64,000 bases of DNA, from assembly GCA_964019425.1 (NCBI GenBank), contig OZ025810.1:496001-560000 (forward strand), given 5' to 3'. The position numbers and the translations under genes are program-made. The notes beneath the pieces are model-generated. The model ran no database searches. It was not told the DNA's origin and saw nothing but the letters and a program-made list of their open reading frames with translations. Each line of letters begins with the position of its first letter. Positions within the stretch are counted from its first letter, which is position 1. Below are positions 10,010 to 19,388 of this stretch, piece by piece. The stretch is from Flectonema sp. DT1601 (taxonomy: Eukaryota; Euglenozoa; Diplonemea; Diplonemida; Diplonemidae).

Positions 10010-12027
10010 GAATATCATCGGTGATCATAAAGAAAAAGAAAAAAAAAAACACCTGTGGCCAAACCACATGAACACCGTTCAGTTATCAGGTCTCTTCAAA
10101 AAAAAGAAAATAAGAAAGCGGTGTTTTTTTTTTTTTTTTTGTTTCCTTTTTTTTGAATCTTCTGTTCTAACAACAAAAAAACAATTTAAAAAAAAAAAAA
10201 AACAAAAAAAAACTGATTTCACTTGAATAAGACAGCGAGAGGAAAACTAAGTTCAAAAAATCCACAAAGAGAGAGAAAAAGAACGAAAAAAAAAAAAAAA
10301 AAAAAGTAATCACGAAGTAGAAAGGATATCCCTCTTACAACTTTCAAATTAATGTATTGTCCCCGACTACAATAAAATATTATTGTGCGGAGTTTAAAAA
10401 AAAATTAGCTCATTTTAATGCAGTGACAGGCCCGTACTCACATATTGAGGCAGGAAACCCATTTTAAGTACCTTGAACGTACACCGCTTAACAATCAGCT
10501 GCAGCCACCACGTGGTCACAATACAGTATAGAGTAGATTGCTAATTTAAAAAAAAAAAAAAAAAAAGCTGAAAAAAATATAAAATAGATGTGTAACTTGC
10601 TAACATAAAAAAAACATGCGGATGAAAAAAAATTGAACACTTTTCTTTGTTTCTTCTGTGGTAGTACTTATTCTCTGGTTTACAGGAAAACACTTAAACC
10701 TTCTTCTTTTTTTTTTTTTTTTTTTTTGACAACATGTTCGTTTCATTGTTGAAGAGGTCATATAATACAAAACCACTGGAAAAACTACCCAGTTTTTTTT
10801 TTTTCTTTCTGTTTTCCTTCTAGTGAGAATTTTTTTTTTTAAAAAAAAAATTCTGTACCGTTTTTTGCGTCTACCACACAATAAGCAGACAGAAAAAAAA
10901 ATTATTTAACATTTTTTTTTAACGGGATGGTTGTGTTGTCTTTTTTTTTTCTTTGTGAGATTTTATTTTTTCTCACTAAACATTAATGTGTAAAACTGAT
11001 GGTGCCATTCCTTTTTACAAAAGAACATGACAATAATATAAAAGAATAGAAAAATAGCATTTATGTTGCTGTAAATTATTTAACGACTGAAGAGCACCGA
11101 TTGGGTTATCAACAGTCGCAAGCAGAGATCACAAGAGTATGCAGCCTAACATAACCGATAGGTACATTCATACGGACGGCTTTCAGACTCATGCTTGCTC
11201 ACATCGGCAAAACTTTTTTTCTTGCGACCACGTTTGCATGTAATAGATAGTTAGGAGACGCCTTGCGGGGCGATATTTTTTTTTTTTTTGTTGTTCTTTT
11301 TTCTGGTTGATATTTCTTTCTTCTGTTTTTTTTTTTTTTTTTTTGTTTTTTTTTATTCACTCAAGAAAACAAATATTCGTTTAAAAGCAGTGAAGAAAAA
11401 AAAAAAAAAAAAATTATGTTTTTTTTTTTCTTTTTTTTTTTTTTTTTCCTCTTGACTGTCTTACTTCAGTCTGCCAACACGTGTCGACAAGGAAATATGA
11501 TTGATACAGAAAAAAAAAAAAAAAAGCAGAGAGGAATAACAGAGGGTGTAGGTAACAAGGGATGGGAATGATATATATTTTGTTGGTGTCAATGATGATA
11601 ACAATACCGATGCGTTTAAAATGAAAAAAACTTTTTTTTTTTTGTCTGATCAAGCAAACACAATCCTAACAGGATAGATATTAGTTTTGGTTTGCAAAAA
11701 ATATCCAAAAAAAAACAAAACAAAAATGATTCCATGCTACCCAGGCTAGTTGGGCGAACGGAATCTTTTTTTTTTTTTTTTTTAATTATTTTATCATAAT
11801 TGTATACACTTTTTCTAACTGAGATGAGATTAACATTAAAAAAAAAAAAAAAAACCATCACCAACAAGTCAGTAAAGCAATAGAAAAAAAAGGATAAATT
11901 AAACACAATCTTCCAAGTGGCTAAAATCGGAAAAGAATCCAACGAAAAACCATCCAGAAAGCGAAGCTACCACGTGAACTAACGTGGTTGAATATAGATA
12001 TATACAATCATAGTGTCTTTACGAGAG
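9646..12027. other. 2.4 kb intergenic, dense A and T runs
   Basis: The longest gene-free stretch. It carries at least a dozen A or T runs of 12-25 bases (for example about 9820, 9980, 10125, 10715, 11330 and 11770), both orientations mixed. A plausible leader donor for the MGRN1-like gene lies at about 10471 (AAG|GTACTT). A patch of ordinary composition at about 11070-11270 has no recognisable RNA gene. ORFs here are translations of the homopolymers. Confidence 0.5.
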
Positions 12028-13188
12028 CTAGAACGCCAGTAGTCGTTCAGCTGAGGCTACTTCAACATCTAGTAGTCTCCTCATCTCAGACATGTCTTCA
12101 TAGCAGTAATCTGGAGGGTGAAATGGAGTTGCCAGTTGTTGAGGAGCAGTTTTTGTAATGAGTTGCAATGCGTTCTTCGCCGACATTCTCTCTTTTGGAT
12201 CTTTTTTAAGAAGAGATTTCAAAAGAACCAGCTCCAAGTCAGTTGCAGTCGGAAACTTAAACTCAAAAGAAGGAATACAAAAGAATGCATCATGCATCGC
12301 TGCTAAGTCTGCTTCTGGACGTGAAAACAATACCTTTCCCAGAAGTTCCGCGACGATACATCCAGCCGACCAGCAATCGACATTCATAGTATAAGAATCG
12401 AGTTTGCCACATATTTCGGGTGCTCTGTATGAGTACGTGCATACAAGGTTACCGTGAGTTAGCGGTCGTTGTTTCGTTGCGGTTTTTGAATGAAACTTGG
12501 CACAAGAACCCAAATCTACCAACTGAATTTTCGACAAGTCTTCAGTCAGACATATATTCTCAGGTTTAAAATCTCGATGTATTATATTACAAGCATGAAG
12601 GTGAGAGATTCCTCCAAGCACTGCTATTGCGATTTTCTGACGAACACCCGCAGTCGGACTCCGGCCGTTTTGCCTATTCCTCTTCATCCAACTTCCCAAG
12701 TCAGTGTCAAGACGTTCCTCAACGATATATGCTCCTCCTGGTTCCATCCAGGTATCTAATATCCCTATAATATACGGAGAAGGTGATTGAGTTGTAATGT
12801 GAACCAGGTTGCGTAATTCTCGATAGGCTGCTTCCAGGGCAAAGTCACTGTCGATAGCCTGCTTTTTAATTACAACTTTCTTGTGGTAGCTGTGCTCAGC
12901 TAATATGATCTCACCAAAGGTTCCATTTGTTGGGAGAAATCGTAAATTCTGATAACCGTTTGGTGCGATTACTTCTACTCCTTCATCACCTTTTCGTAAA
13001 GCAGTTTTTTCAAACCTACGAGGTGTTACCAGCGGGGCTGGTGATGATGAAAGCGACGATGGAAGTGATGATAAACCGTTTTCGCTATAAGACAATTCAC
13101 TTTCATCCTTCTTGAGTCTCTTAAGAGTTACATCAGATTCGCTATCACTGTCATCCCGACACCGTGGTATTCTCTCATTTGATAGCAT
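12028..13188 (-). CDS. CMGC/MAPK-like protein kinase with DLG motif
   Basis: 386 aa from the ATG at 13188; the codon before it is TTG and is not the start. After a 70-residue Ser-rich acidic N-terminus comes a full kinase fold: a glycine-loop-like GTFGEI, VVIKK as the beta-3 lysine, EAAYRELRNL as the C helix, HRDFKPEN as the catalytic loop, VDLGS as the metal-binding motif, YSYRAPE as the P+1 segment, then DCWSAGCIVAEL. The YRAPE segment and layout favour the CMGC group (MAPK/CDK). The DFG Phe is replaced by Leu and no TxY phosphorylation motif is seen, so regulation probably differs from classical MAPKs. The catalytic residues are present, so it should be active. A compact leader intron sits just upstream. 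Confidence 0.92.
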   Translation of the reverse strand: MLSNERIPRCRDDSDSESDVTLKRLKKDESELSYSENGLSSLPSSLSSSPAPLVTPRRFEKTALRKGDEGVEVIAPNGYQNLRFLPTNGTFGEIILAEHSYHKKVVIKKQAIDSDFALEAAYRELRNLVHITTQSPSPYIIGILDTWMEPGGAYIVEERLDTDLGSWMKRNRQNGRSPTAGVRQKIAIAVLGGISHLHACNIIHRDFKPENICLTEDLSKIQLVDLGSCAKFHSKTATKQRPLTHGNLVCTYSYRAPEICGKLDSYTMNVDCWSAGCIVAELLGKVLFSRPEADLAAMHDAFFCIPSFEFKFPTATDLELVLLKSLLKKDPKERMSAKNALQLITKTAPQQLATPFHPPDYCYEDMSEMRRLLDVEVASAERLLAF

Positions 13189-13200
13189 CAAAATATAATT

Positions 13201-13250
13201 CTGTAAAGTAGAGTGAGAGGCAATAACCCAATTTATACTTAACGACTAAC
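13201..13250 (-). other. Putative leader intron of the kinase gene
   Basis: Donor GAAG|GTTAGT and acceptor CTACTTTACAG bound about 50 bp, ending 12 bp before the kinase ATG. Inferred from motifs only. Confidence 0.5.
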
Positions 13251-13404
13251 CTTCTCAACTGTTATGAAAGAAATAAAACAATTATTTTACACTGTCCATT
13301 CTACGATGGCAATTAGGAAGCTAAAAACAACCAAAACTGAGACCACAACCACAACTGATAAATATAATAAACTAACACGTCAATACACATACACGAATAC
13401 AGGA

Positions 13405-13743
13405 TTACTTGATGCCTGCTTTCTTTTCAAGCATTCCAACCACTTTGTCTAGTTCCTTAACAGCTTCTAGTACATCTTTTACATCGTCTTTTAAGTTCTG
13501 CAAAGGCTCTAGTCGTTCATCAAGTAGGCTAACAGACTTTACCATGGAATTCATTTCTTCTAATAATTCCGCTAAGGAATCAGTATACTCGGTCACAGCC
13601 ATGTTATGTATTTCTAAATATTGCGCTTGAACCCTCATCATGTGTTGTGATTTTTCTTGCATAGCACCAAATAAGTTGGCAAATTCAATACCAAGTTTCT
13701 TTGATCGTTTTTGAACATTTACTAACATTCTCGAGGCATTTTC
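13405..13743 (-). CDS. Terminal exon copy A of the BORC/BLOC-like gene
   Basis: 339 nt encoding 112 aa plus stop, opened by acceptor AAACAG after seven TTTG units (read on the plus strand). The protein is identical to copies B and C. It is the copy farthest from exon 1 (about 4 kb of intron if used) and lies 216 bp upstream of the kinase ATG. All splice and stop signals are intact, so it is not visibly a pseudo-exon. Confidence 0.65.
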   Translation of the reverse strand, partial: ENASRMLVNVQKRSKKLGIEFANLFGAMQEKSQHMMRVQAQYLEIHNMAVTEYTDSLAELLEEMNSMVKSVSLLDERLEPLQNLKDDVKDVLEAVKELDKVVGMLEKKAGIK

Positions 13744-14209
13744 CTGTTTGTTTGTTTGTTTGTTTGTTTGTTTGTCAGATTTTAAAATTAAGATAGTCAG
13801 TCTAATGAAAAAGCAACCGTCTCAGCTCCAACAAGAATGATGTTGTGCTCAGAGCAAATAATCACGGTACTTAGGATAAGTATCGATGCAGACGCAAGCA
13901 ATTTCGACATGCAGGCAGGAGAATAGGAAGGTGAGGAATACGCAAGACTATTTGATATGCAGGCAGGCACGAGAGTATACGTAAGATACACATTAGAATA
14001 CGAAGGTGAGCAATGATGTTGTGCTCAAAGAACAAACTACAAACAGCAGGGCGAGAAGTTTCTCAGAACTTGTTGGGATTGCATTTCAGCATCAGCAACA
14101 CTGTCCATTCTACGATGTTAGGAAGCTAAAAACAACCAAAACTGAGACCACAACCACAACTGATAAATATAATAAACTAACACGTCAATACACATACACG
14201 AATACAGGA

Positions 14210-14548
14210 TTACTTGATGCCTGCTTTCTTTTCAAGCATTCCAACTACTTTGTCTAGCTCCTTAACAGCTTCTAGTACGTCTTTTACATCGTCTTTTAAG
14301 TTCTGCAAAGGCTCTAGTCGTTCATCAAGTAGGCTAACAGACTTTACCATGGAATTCATTTCTTCTAATAATTCCGCTAAGGAATCAGTATACTCGGTCA
14401 CAGCCATGTTATGTATTTCTAAATATTGCGCTTGAACCCTCATCATGTGTTGTGATTTTTCTTGCATAGCACCAAATAAGTTGGCAAATTCAATACCAAG
14501 TTTCTTTGATCGTTTTTGAACATTTACTAACATTCTCGAGGCATTTTC
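14210..14548 (-). CDS. Terminal exon copy B of the BORC/BLOC-like gene
   Basis: 339 nt, the same 112-aa product as copies A and C. Its acceptor is preceded by only four TTTG-type units, one of them altered to TTTA. Nucleotide differences from copy A that I can see (for example at positions matching 13430-13500) do not change the protein. Confidence 0.65.
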   Translation of the reverse strand, partial: ENASRMLVNVQKRSKKLGIEFANLFGAMQEKSQHMMRVQAQYLEIHNMAVTEYTDSLAELLEEMNSMVKSVSLLDERLEPLQNLKDDVKDVLEAVKELDKVVGMLEKKAGIK

Positions 14549-14756
14549 CTGTTTGTTTATTTGTTTGTCGGATTTTAAAATTAAGACAGCCAGTCTAATG
14601 AAAAAGTAACCGTCTCAGCTCCAACAAGAATGATGTTGTGCTCGGAGAAAATAATCACAGTACTTGCGATAATATTTGATATGCAGGCAGGCACGAGAGT
14701 ATACGCCTTAAGCTAATTACTCAGGATAACAGCTATAGCAGACGCGACTCTATTCG

Positions 14757-15268
14757 ACATGCAAGCAGGCACGAGCGTTTACGCGCTAAGATACCCATTA
14801 GAATACGAAGGTGACCAATGACACGCAGCCAGACACGAGAGTATACGCACTAAGATACACATTAGAATACGAAGGTGAGCAATGACACGCAGCCAGACAC
14901 GAGAGTATACGCACTAAGATACACATTAGAATACGAAGGTGAGCAATGACACGCAGCCAGACACGAGAGTATACGCACTAAGATACACATTAGAATACGA
15001 AGGTGAGCAATGACACGCAGCCAGACACGAGAGTATACGCACTAAGATACACATTAGAATACGAAGGTGACCAATGACACGCAGCCAGACACGAGAGTAT
15101 ACGCACTAAGATACACATTAGAATACGAAGGTGAGCAATGACACGCAGCCAGACACGAGAGTATACGCACTAAGATACACATTAGAATACGAAGGTGACC
15201 AATGACACGCAGCCAGACACGAGAGTATACGCACTAAGATACACATTAGAATACGAAGGTGAGCAATG
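14757..15268. repeat. 64-bp tandem array, 7 clean units plus a diverged one
   Basis: Units begin at 14821, 14885, 14949, 15013, 15077, 15141 and 15205, exactly 64 bp each. They start ACACGCAGCC and end GAATACGAAGGTGAGCAATG, or GACCAATG in some units. A diverged unit precedes them at 14757. A single related piece also lies near 13955-14020. It sits between exon copies B and C. Confidence 0.95.
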
Positions 15269-15464
15269 ATGTTATGCTCAAAGAACAAACTACAAACAGC
15301 AGCGAGAAGTTTCTCAGAACTTGTTGGGATTGCATTTCAGCATCAACAACACTGTCCATTCTACGATGGCAATTAGGAAGCTAAAAACAACCAAAACTGA
15401 GACCACAACCACAACTGATAAATATAATAAACTAACACGTCAATACACATACACGAATACAGGA

Positions 15465-17828
15465 TTACTTGATGCCTGCTTTCTTTTCAAGCATTCCAAC
15501 CACTTTGTCTAGCTCCTTAACAGCTTCTAGTACGTCTTTTACATCGTCTTTTAAGTTCTGCAAAGGCTCTAGTCGTTCATCAAGTAGGCTAACAGACTTT
15601 ACCATGGAATTCATTTCTTCTAATAATTCCGCTAAGGAATCAGTATACTCGGTCACAGCCATGTTATGTATTTCTAAATATTGCGCTTGAACCCTCATCA
15701 TGTGTTGTGATTTTTCTTGCATAGCACCAAATAAGTTGGCAAATTCAATACCAAGTTTCTTTGATCGTTTTTGAACATTTACTAACATTCTCGAGGCATT
15801 TTCCTGTTTGTTTGTTTGTTTGTTTGTTTGTTTGTTTGTTTGTTTGTTTGTTTGTTTGTTTGTTTGTCGGATTTTAAAATTAAGGCAAACGTCGACGTAA
15901 GTGGAAGACCTCCACACCGGAATCCTTAAAATCTAAAGGCACTCACCTGAAGGAGCAATTTAAGAAGGGGAACAACTTTAACTTCGCATTCAAGAAGATT
16001 AAAGAGCTACAACAGGACGCCGGAAAGGACATCAGCGTCTCGAACATATCTGAGAACGATCTACCTGCAGCATTTCTGGACCTCTTTGTGGACAATGGAG
16101 ATGCTGCTAAACTCGAAGCTCCTTCATTGAAGAAAGAAGACTTGGAATTGGACATCTGTTGTGACTTCACAGATACCGACATATCAGCAGCAATTAAAAA
16201 CCTGAAGCCTCGTGTGTGTAAAGTAGCAGGCCCGAACAGAATTAATCTTCACATGCAGAGTTTTTGTACATCACGGAATAGGAAGATGAGGAATGATGTT
16301 GTGCTCAAAGAACAAATTACAAACAGCAGGGTGAGAATTTTCTCAGAACTTGTTGGGATTGCATTTCAGCATCAACAGAATTAATCTTCACATGCAGAGT
16401 TTTTGTACATCACAGAATAGGAAGATGAGGAATGATGTTGTGCTCAAAGAACACATTACGAACAGCAGGGTGAGAAGTTTCTCAGAACTTGTTGGGATTG
16501 CATTTCAGCATCAACAGAATTAATCTTCACATGCAGAGTTTTTGTACATCACAGAATAAGAAGATGAGGAATGATGTTGTGCTCAAAGAACAAATTACAA
16601 ACAGCTGGGCGAGAAGTTTCTCAGAACTTGTTGGGATTGCATTTCAGCATCAACAGAATTAATCTTCACATGCAGAGTTTTTGTACATCACGGAATAGGA
16701 AGATAAGGAATGATGTTGTGCTCAAAGAACAAATTACAAACAGCAGGGTGAGAAGTTTCTCAGAACTTGTTGGGATTGCATTTCAGCATCAACAGAATTA
16801 ATCTTCACATGCAGAGTTTTTGTACATCACAGAATAAGAAGATGAGGAATGATGTTGTGCTTAAAGAACACATTACGAACAGCAGGGTGAGAAGTTTCTC
16901 AGAACTTGTTGGGATTGCATTTCAGCATCAACAGAATTAATCTTCACATGCAGAGTTTTTGTACATCACAGAATAGGAAGATGAGGAATGATGTTGTGCT
17001 CAAAGAACACATTACGAACAGCAGGGTGAGAAGTTTCTCAGAACTTGTTGGGATTGCATTTCAGCATCAACAGAATTAATCTTCACATGCAGAGTTTTTG
17101 TACATCACGGAATAGGAAGATGAGGAATGATGTTGTGCTCAAAGAACAAATTACAAACAGCAGGGTGAGAAGTTTCTCAGAACTTGTTGGGATTGCATTT
17201 CAGCATCAACAGAATTAATCTTCACATGCAGAGTTTTTGTACATCACAGAATAGGAAGATGAGGAATGATGTTGTGCTCAAAGAACACATTACGAACAGC
17301 AGGGTGAGAAGTTTCTCAGAACTTGTTGGGATTGCATTTCAGCATCAACAGAATTAATCTTCACATGCAGAGTTTTTGTACATCACAGAATAGGAAGATG
17401 AGGAATGATGTTGTGCTCAAAGAACAAATTACAAACAGCAGGGTGAGAAGTTTCTCAGAACTTGTTGGGATTGCATTTCAGCATCAACAGAATTAATCTT
17501 CACATGCAGAGTTTTTGTACATCACAGAATAAGAAGATGAGGAATGATGTTGTGCTCAAAGAACAAATTACAAACAGCTGGGCGAGAAGTTTCTCAGAAC
17601 TTGTTGGGATTGCATTTCAGCATCAACAGAATTAATCTTCACATGCAGAGTTTTTGTACATCACGGAACGAGAACGAGCGATGAGATAAGATCATCTACG
17701 CAAATGTCATTTAAATAACACACCTTTAAGTCTTCCGGATCTACTCCTCCCTCAAGCAAGGAAGGGTCAATTTGTAAGCTTGTGTTCTCAACACTAGCGG
17801 GGGGTGTTACAGTTGGCGCGTCACCCAT
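15465..17828 (-). CDS. BORC/BLOC-1-like small coiled-coil protein (exon 1 + copy C)
   Basis: Two exons joined by hand: exon 1 17828-17724 (35 aa, starts MGDAPTV) and exon copy C 15803-15465 (112 aa), phase 0, giving 147 aa. The donor is AAG|GTGTGT; the acceptor follows a TTTG microsatellite. The N-terminus is Pro/acidic and disordered. The rest is two amphipathic helices (about 45-145) with the look of BORC or BLOC-1 subunits such as BORCS6 (LDERLEPLQNLKDDV), which place lysosomes on microtubules. That assignment is tentative. The intron of about 1.9 kb is filled with the 139-bp array and a LINE remnant. Two more copies of the terminal exon lie further downstream, so three alternative 3' ends with the same protein are possible. 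An acceptor (TTACTCTCTCAG) lies 17 bp before the ATG. Confidence 0.7.
15807..15866. repeat. TTTG microsatellite, 15 units, forming an intron tail
   Basis: Fifteen perfect TTTG units on the plus strand, so CAAA on the sense strand, directly abutting the acceptor of exon copy C. The same tract has seven units at copy A and four at copy B. Confidence 0.97.
15892..16240 (+). mobile_element. Non-LTR retrotransposon (LINE) reverse-transcriptase remnant
   Basis: An open plus-strand stretch translating to residues typical of the region just before and at the start of a LINE reverse transcriptase. It has a long basic/acidic linker, then AAFLDLFVDNG, then TDTDISAAIKNLKPR followed by KVAGPNR, which corresponds to the usual xxAIKxLKxxKSPGPDGI entry motif. 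Only about 115 residues remain and nothing of the catalytic core is visible. It is antisense to the host gene, within its intron, and runs straight into the 139-bp array. I read it as a fragment. Another RT family is possible. Confidence 0.6.
16240..17668. repeat. 139-bp tandem array, 10 full units plus a partial
   Basis: Units start at 16240, 16379, 16518, 16657, 16796, 16935, 17074, 17213, 17352 and 17491, with an eleventh, partial unit from 17630. Spacing is exactly 139 bp every time. Units start AATTAATCTTCACATGCAGAG and end GCATTTCAGCATCAACAG-like sequence. They differ at a handful of sites in recurring combinations (caaattacaaac versus cacattacgaac), as expected from unit-to-unit homogenisation. 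The right two-thirds of a unit also occurs next to exon copies B and C (about 14010-14100 and 15262-15350). Confidence 0.97.
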
Positions 17829-18085
17829 ATTGTTTATGAGTTCCTGAGAGAGTAATGTATTCTACACTAGAATAAGAATATGCGAAACGTAAATCTTGTT
17901 TGTTGTAAGCAAACAATGAATATAAATGAATACATCAGTTTGTTTGTTAAATACGAAGTCGTCAATTAATTCCTATGTTAAGAAATCGTACGACAATATA
18001 ACATCACTCGTTATGTTTAAAAATTATTCTTTTTTTTTTTTTTTTTTATCATTTCAATGCGAACGTTGTCAAAAGAAATTCCTTT

Positions 18086-19048
18086 TTAGAACTCTTCGTG
18101 AAAAGGGAAGTATGGGTGGGCGGCATCTCTCGGGGTACCATCAGGGTTGGTTGGAATACATGATCTCCAGTCACGGTTAAATTTAAAAAGGATTTGAAAG
18201 TCCTGTTCAGAAAGTTTGAAGTCATCTATATTTATATTTTGATCAATTCGTGAAGGAGTAACAGACTTCGGGATTACAACAACTTTCCTATCAACATGAT
18301 AACGGATTAGAACCTGAGCCGCAGTCTTGCCAACTTTCTTTGCAATCTGAATAAGGTCTGGATCGTCTAACAGCACTGGTTCTCCTTCTTTTGCCCATGG
18401 ACGAGTAGGTGATCCTAAAGGACAGTAGGCAGTTACTTGAATGTTTTTTGATTGACAGAAATCAATTAATTTCTGATTTCTAAAATATGGATGTGATTCA
18501 ATCTGATTAACAGCAATTGGAATGGTCGCTTCCGCCTCAATTTCAGTTATCTGTTTGCTGTTGAAATTTGACACTCCTATTGACTTTACCTTTCCTGTAA
18601 GAGTGAGTTTTTCCATCGCCTTCCATGTTTGGATGGGAGGGACGTCGTCGTATATCATTTTCCCTTCTTCGTTTTTTGGGAATTTGTCATCACCGCTGTA
18701 CTTAAATGAAACAGGCCAGTGAATTAAGTACAAATCAATATAATCAAGTTGAAGGTCCTTTAGAGTCTTTTCAAAGGCTGCAGTAACATGTTCTTCTCTG
18801 TGGAAAGTGTTCCATAATTTTGAAGTTACAAAAATATCTTCCCTCTTACACACTCCGGAGTCGAATGCTGTTTTGAGACCTTCTCCGACCTCTGTCTCAT
18901 TCCCATAGCATGCAGCGCAATCAATGTGTCTGTATCCATTTTTCAAAGCGTGAATGACGGCAGCCTGAACTTCACCTGCTTTACTCTGCCATGTACCCAA
19001 CCCAACAAGTGGCATCTTGGCACCGTTATGAAGTGTTACGTGAGCCAT
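18086..19048 (-). CDS. Aldo-keto reductase (AKR1-like)
   Basis: 320 aa, the usual length for a monomeric NADPH-dependent aldo-keto reductase that reduces aldehydes and ketones to alcohols in the cytosol. The family signatures are complete: MPLVGLGTWQ at the N-terminus, HIDCAACYGNE (catalytic Asp and Tyr), VTSKLWN (catalytic Lys), DLYLIHWP (catalytic His), IGVSNFN, then VNQIESHPYF and the cofactor-binding VVIPKSV. The order and spacing fit AKR1-type enzymes. A single exon. The ATG at 19048 is clear. An A-rich, weak acceptor candidate (CAAAAAAAG) lies about 20 bp upstream. Confidence 0.96.
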   Translation of the reverse strand: MAHVTLHNGAKMPLVGLGTWQSKAGEVQAAVIHALKNGYRHIDCAACYGNETEVGEGLKTAFDSGVCKREDIFVTSKLWNTFHREEHVTAAFEKTLKDLQLDYIDLYLIHWPVSFKYSGDDKFPKNEEGKMIYDDVPPIQTWKAMEKLTLTGKVKSIGVSNFNSKQITEIEAEATIPIAVNQIESHPYFRNQKLIDFCQSKNIQVTAYCPLGSPTRPWAKEGEPVLLDDPDLIQIAKKVGKTAAQVLIRYHVDRKVVVIPKSVTPSRIDQNINIDDFKLSEQDFQILFKFNRDWRSCIPTNPDGTPRDAAHPYFPFHEEF

Positions 19049-19388
19049 GTTTTTTTTATTTATTTATTTCTTTTTTTGAAGAAATACATAAAACACAATA
19101 AGGGTAACAGTATTTTCAAACAGAGCGCGTCGCATAACAAAACAAAACAAAAAAAACAAAACTACTTTCAAAAAAAAGAAAATAAAAGGCTGGGTAACAT
19201 TTGAGTTTTCACCTTCGTAAGACCAGCTCTTCCGAGATGAATCAAAGAAGTGATGTGAGATGATTAAGACATCAATGTAAATAACAGAGCGACGACTTTA
19301 AAAAAAAAAAAAAAAAATAAAGGAACCAAAACAAAATAAGCACAGCTATATCGCAAATGACTTTTCTAATCTAGATGATGAATTGTTG
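19049..19388. other. Intergenic, A-rich, nothing recognised
   Basis: Between the TRAF zinc-finger giant and the aldo-keto reductase. It holds A-rich runs (about 19145-19190 and 19300-19318) and no gene-like feature. Confidence 0.55.

Larger units (their letters stand above)
13290..15886. repeat. Threefold duplication of a ~500-bp block carrying a terminal exon
   Basis: Blocks at about 13290-13795, 14098-14585 and 15350-15886 are near-identical. Each holds the terminal exon of the BORC/BLOC-like gene, its 3' flank and the intron tail with a TTTG microsatellite. The exon parts differ at only a few sites, which I read as synonymous. The blocks are spaced by degenerate or tandem 64-bp units and by pieces of the 139-bp repeat. 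Confidence 0.93.

Noticed and set aside
13409-15690. Three identical 73-codon plus-strand ORFs (13409, 14214, 15469)
   Set aside because: They are antisense shadows of the triplicated terminal exon; the minus-strand frame has the splice signals and coiled-coil character.
16240-17668. Regular repeat array resembling a CRISPR
   Set aside because: Units are continuous with no unique spacers and the repeat is 139 bp; it is an ordinary tandem array in a eukaryotic intron.
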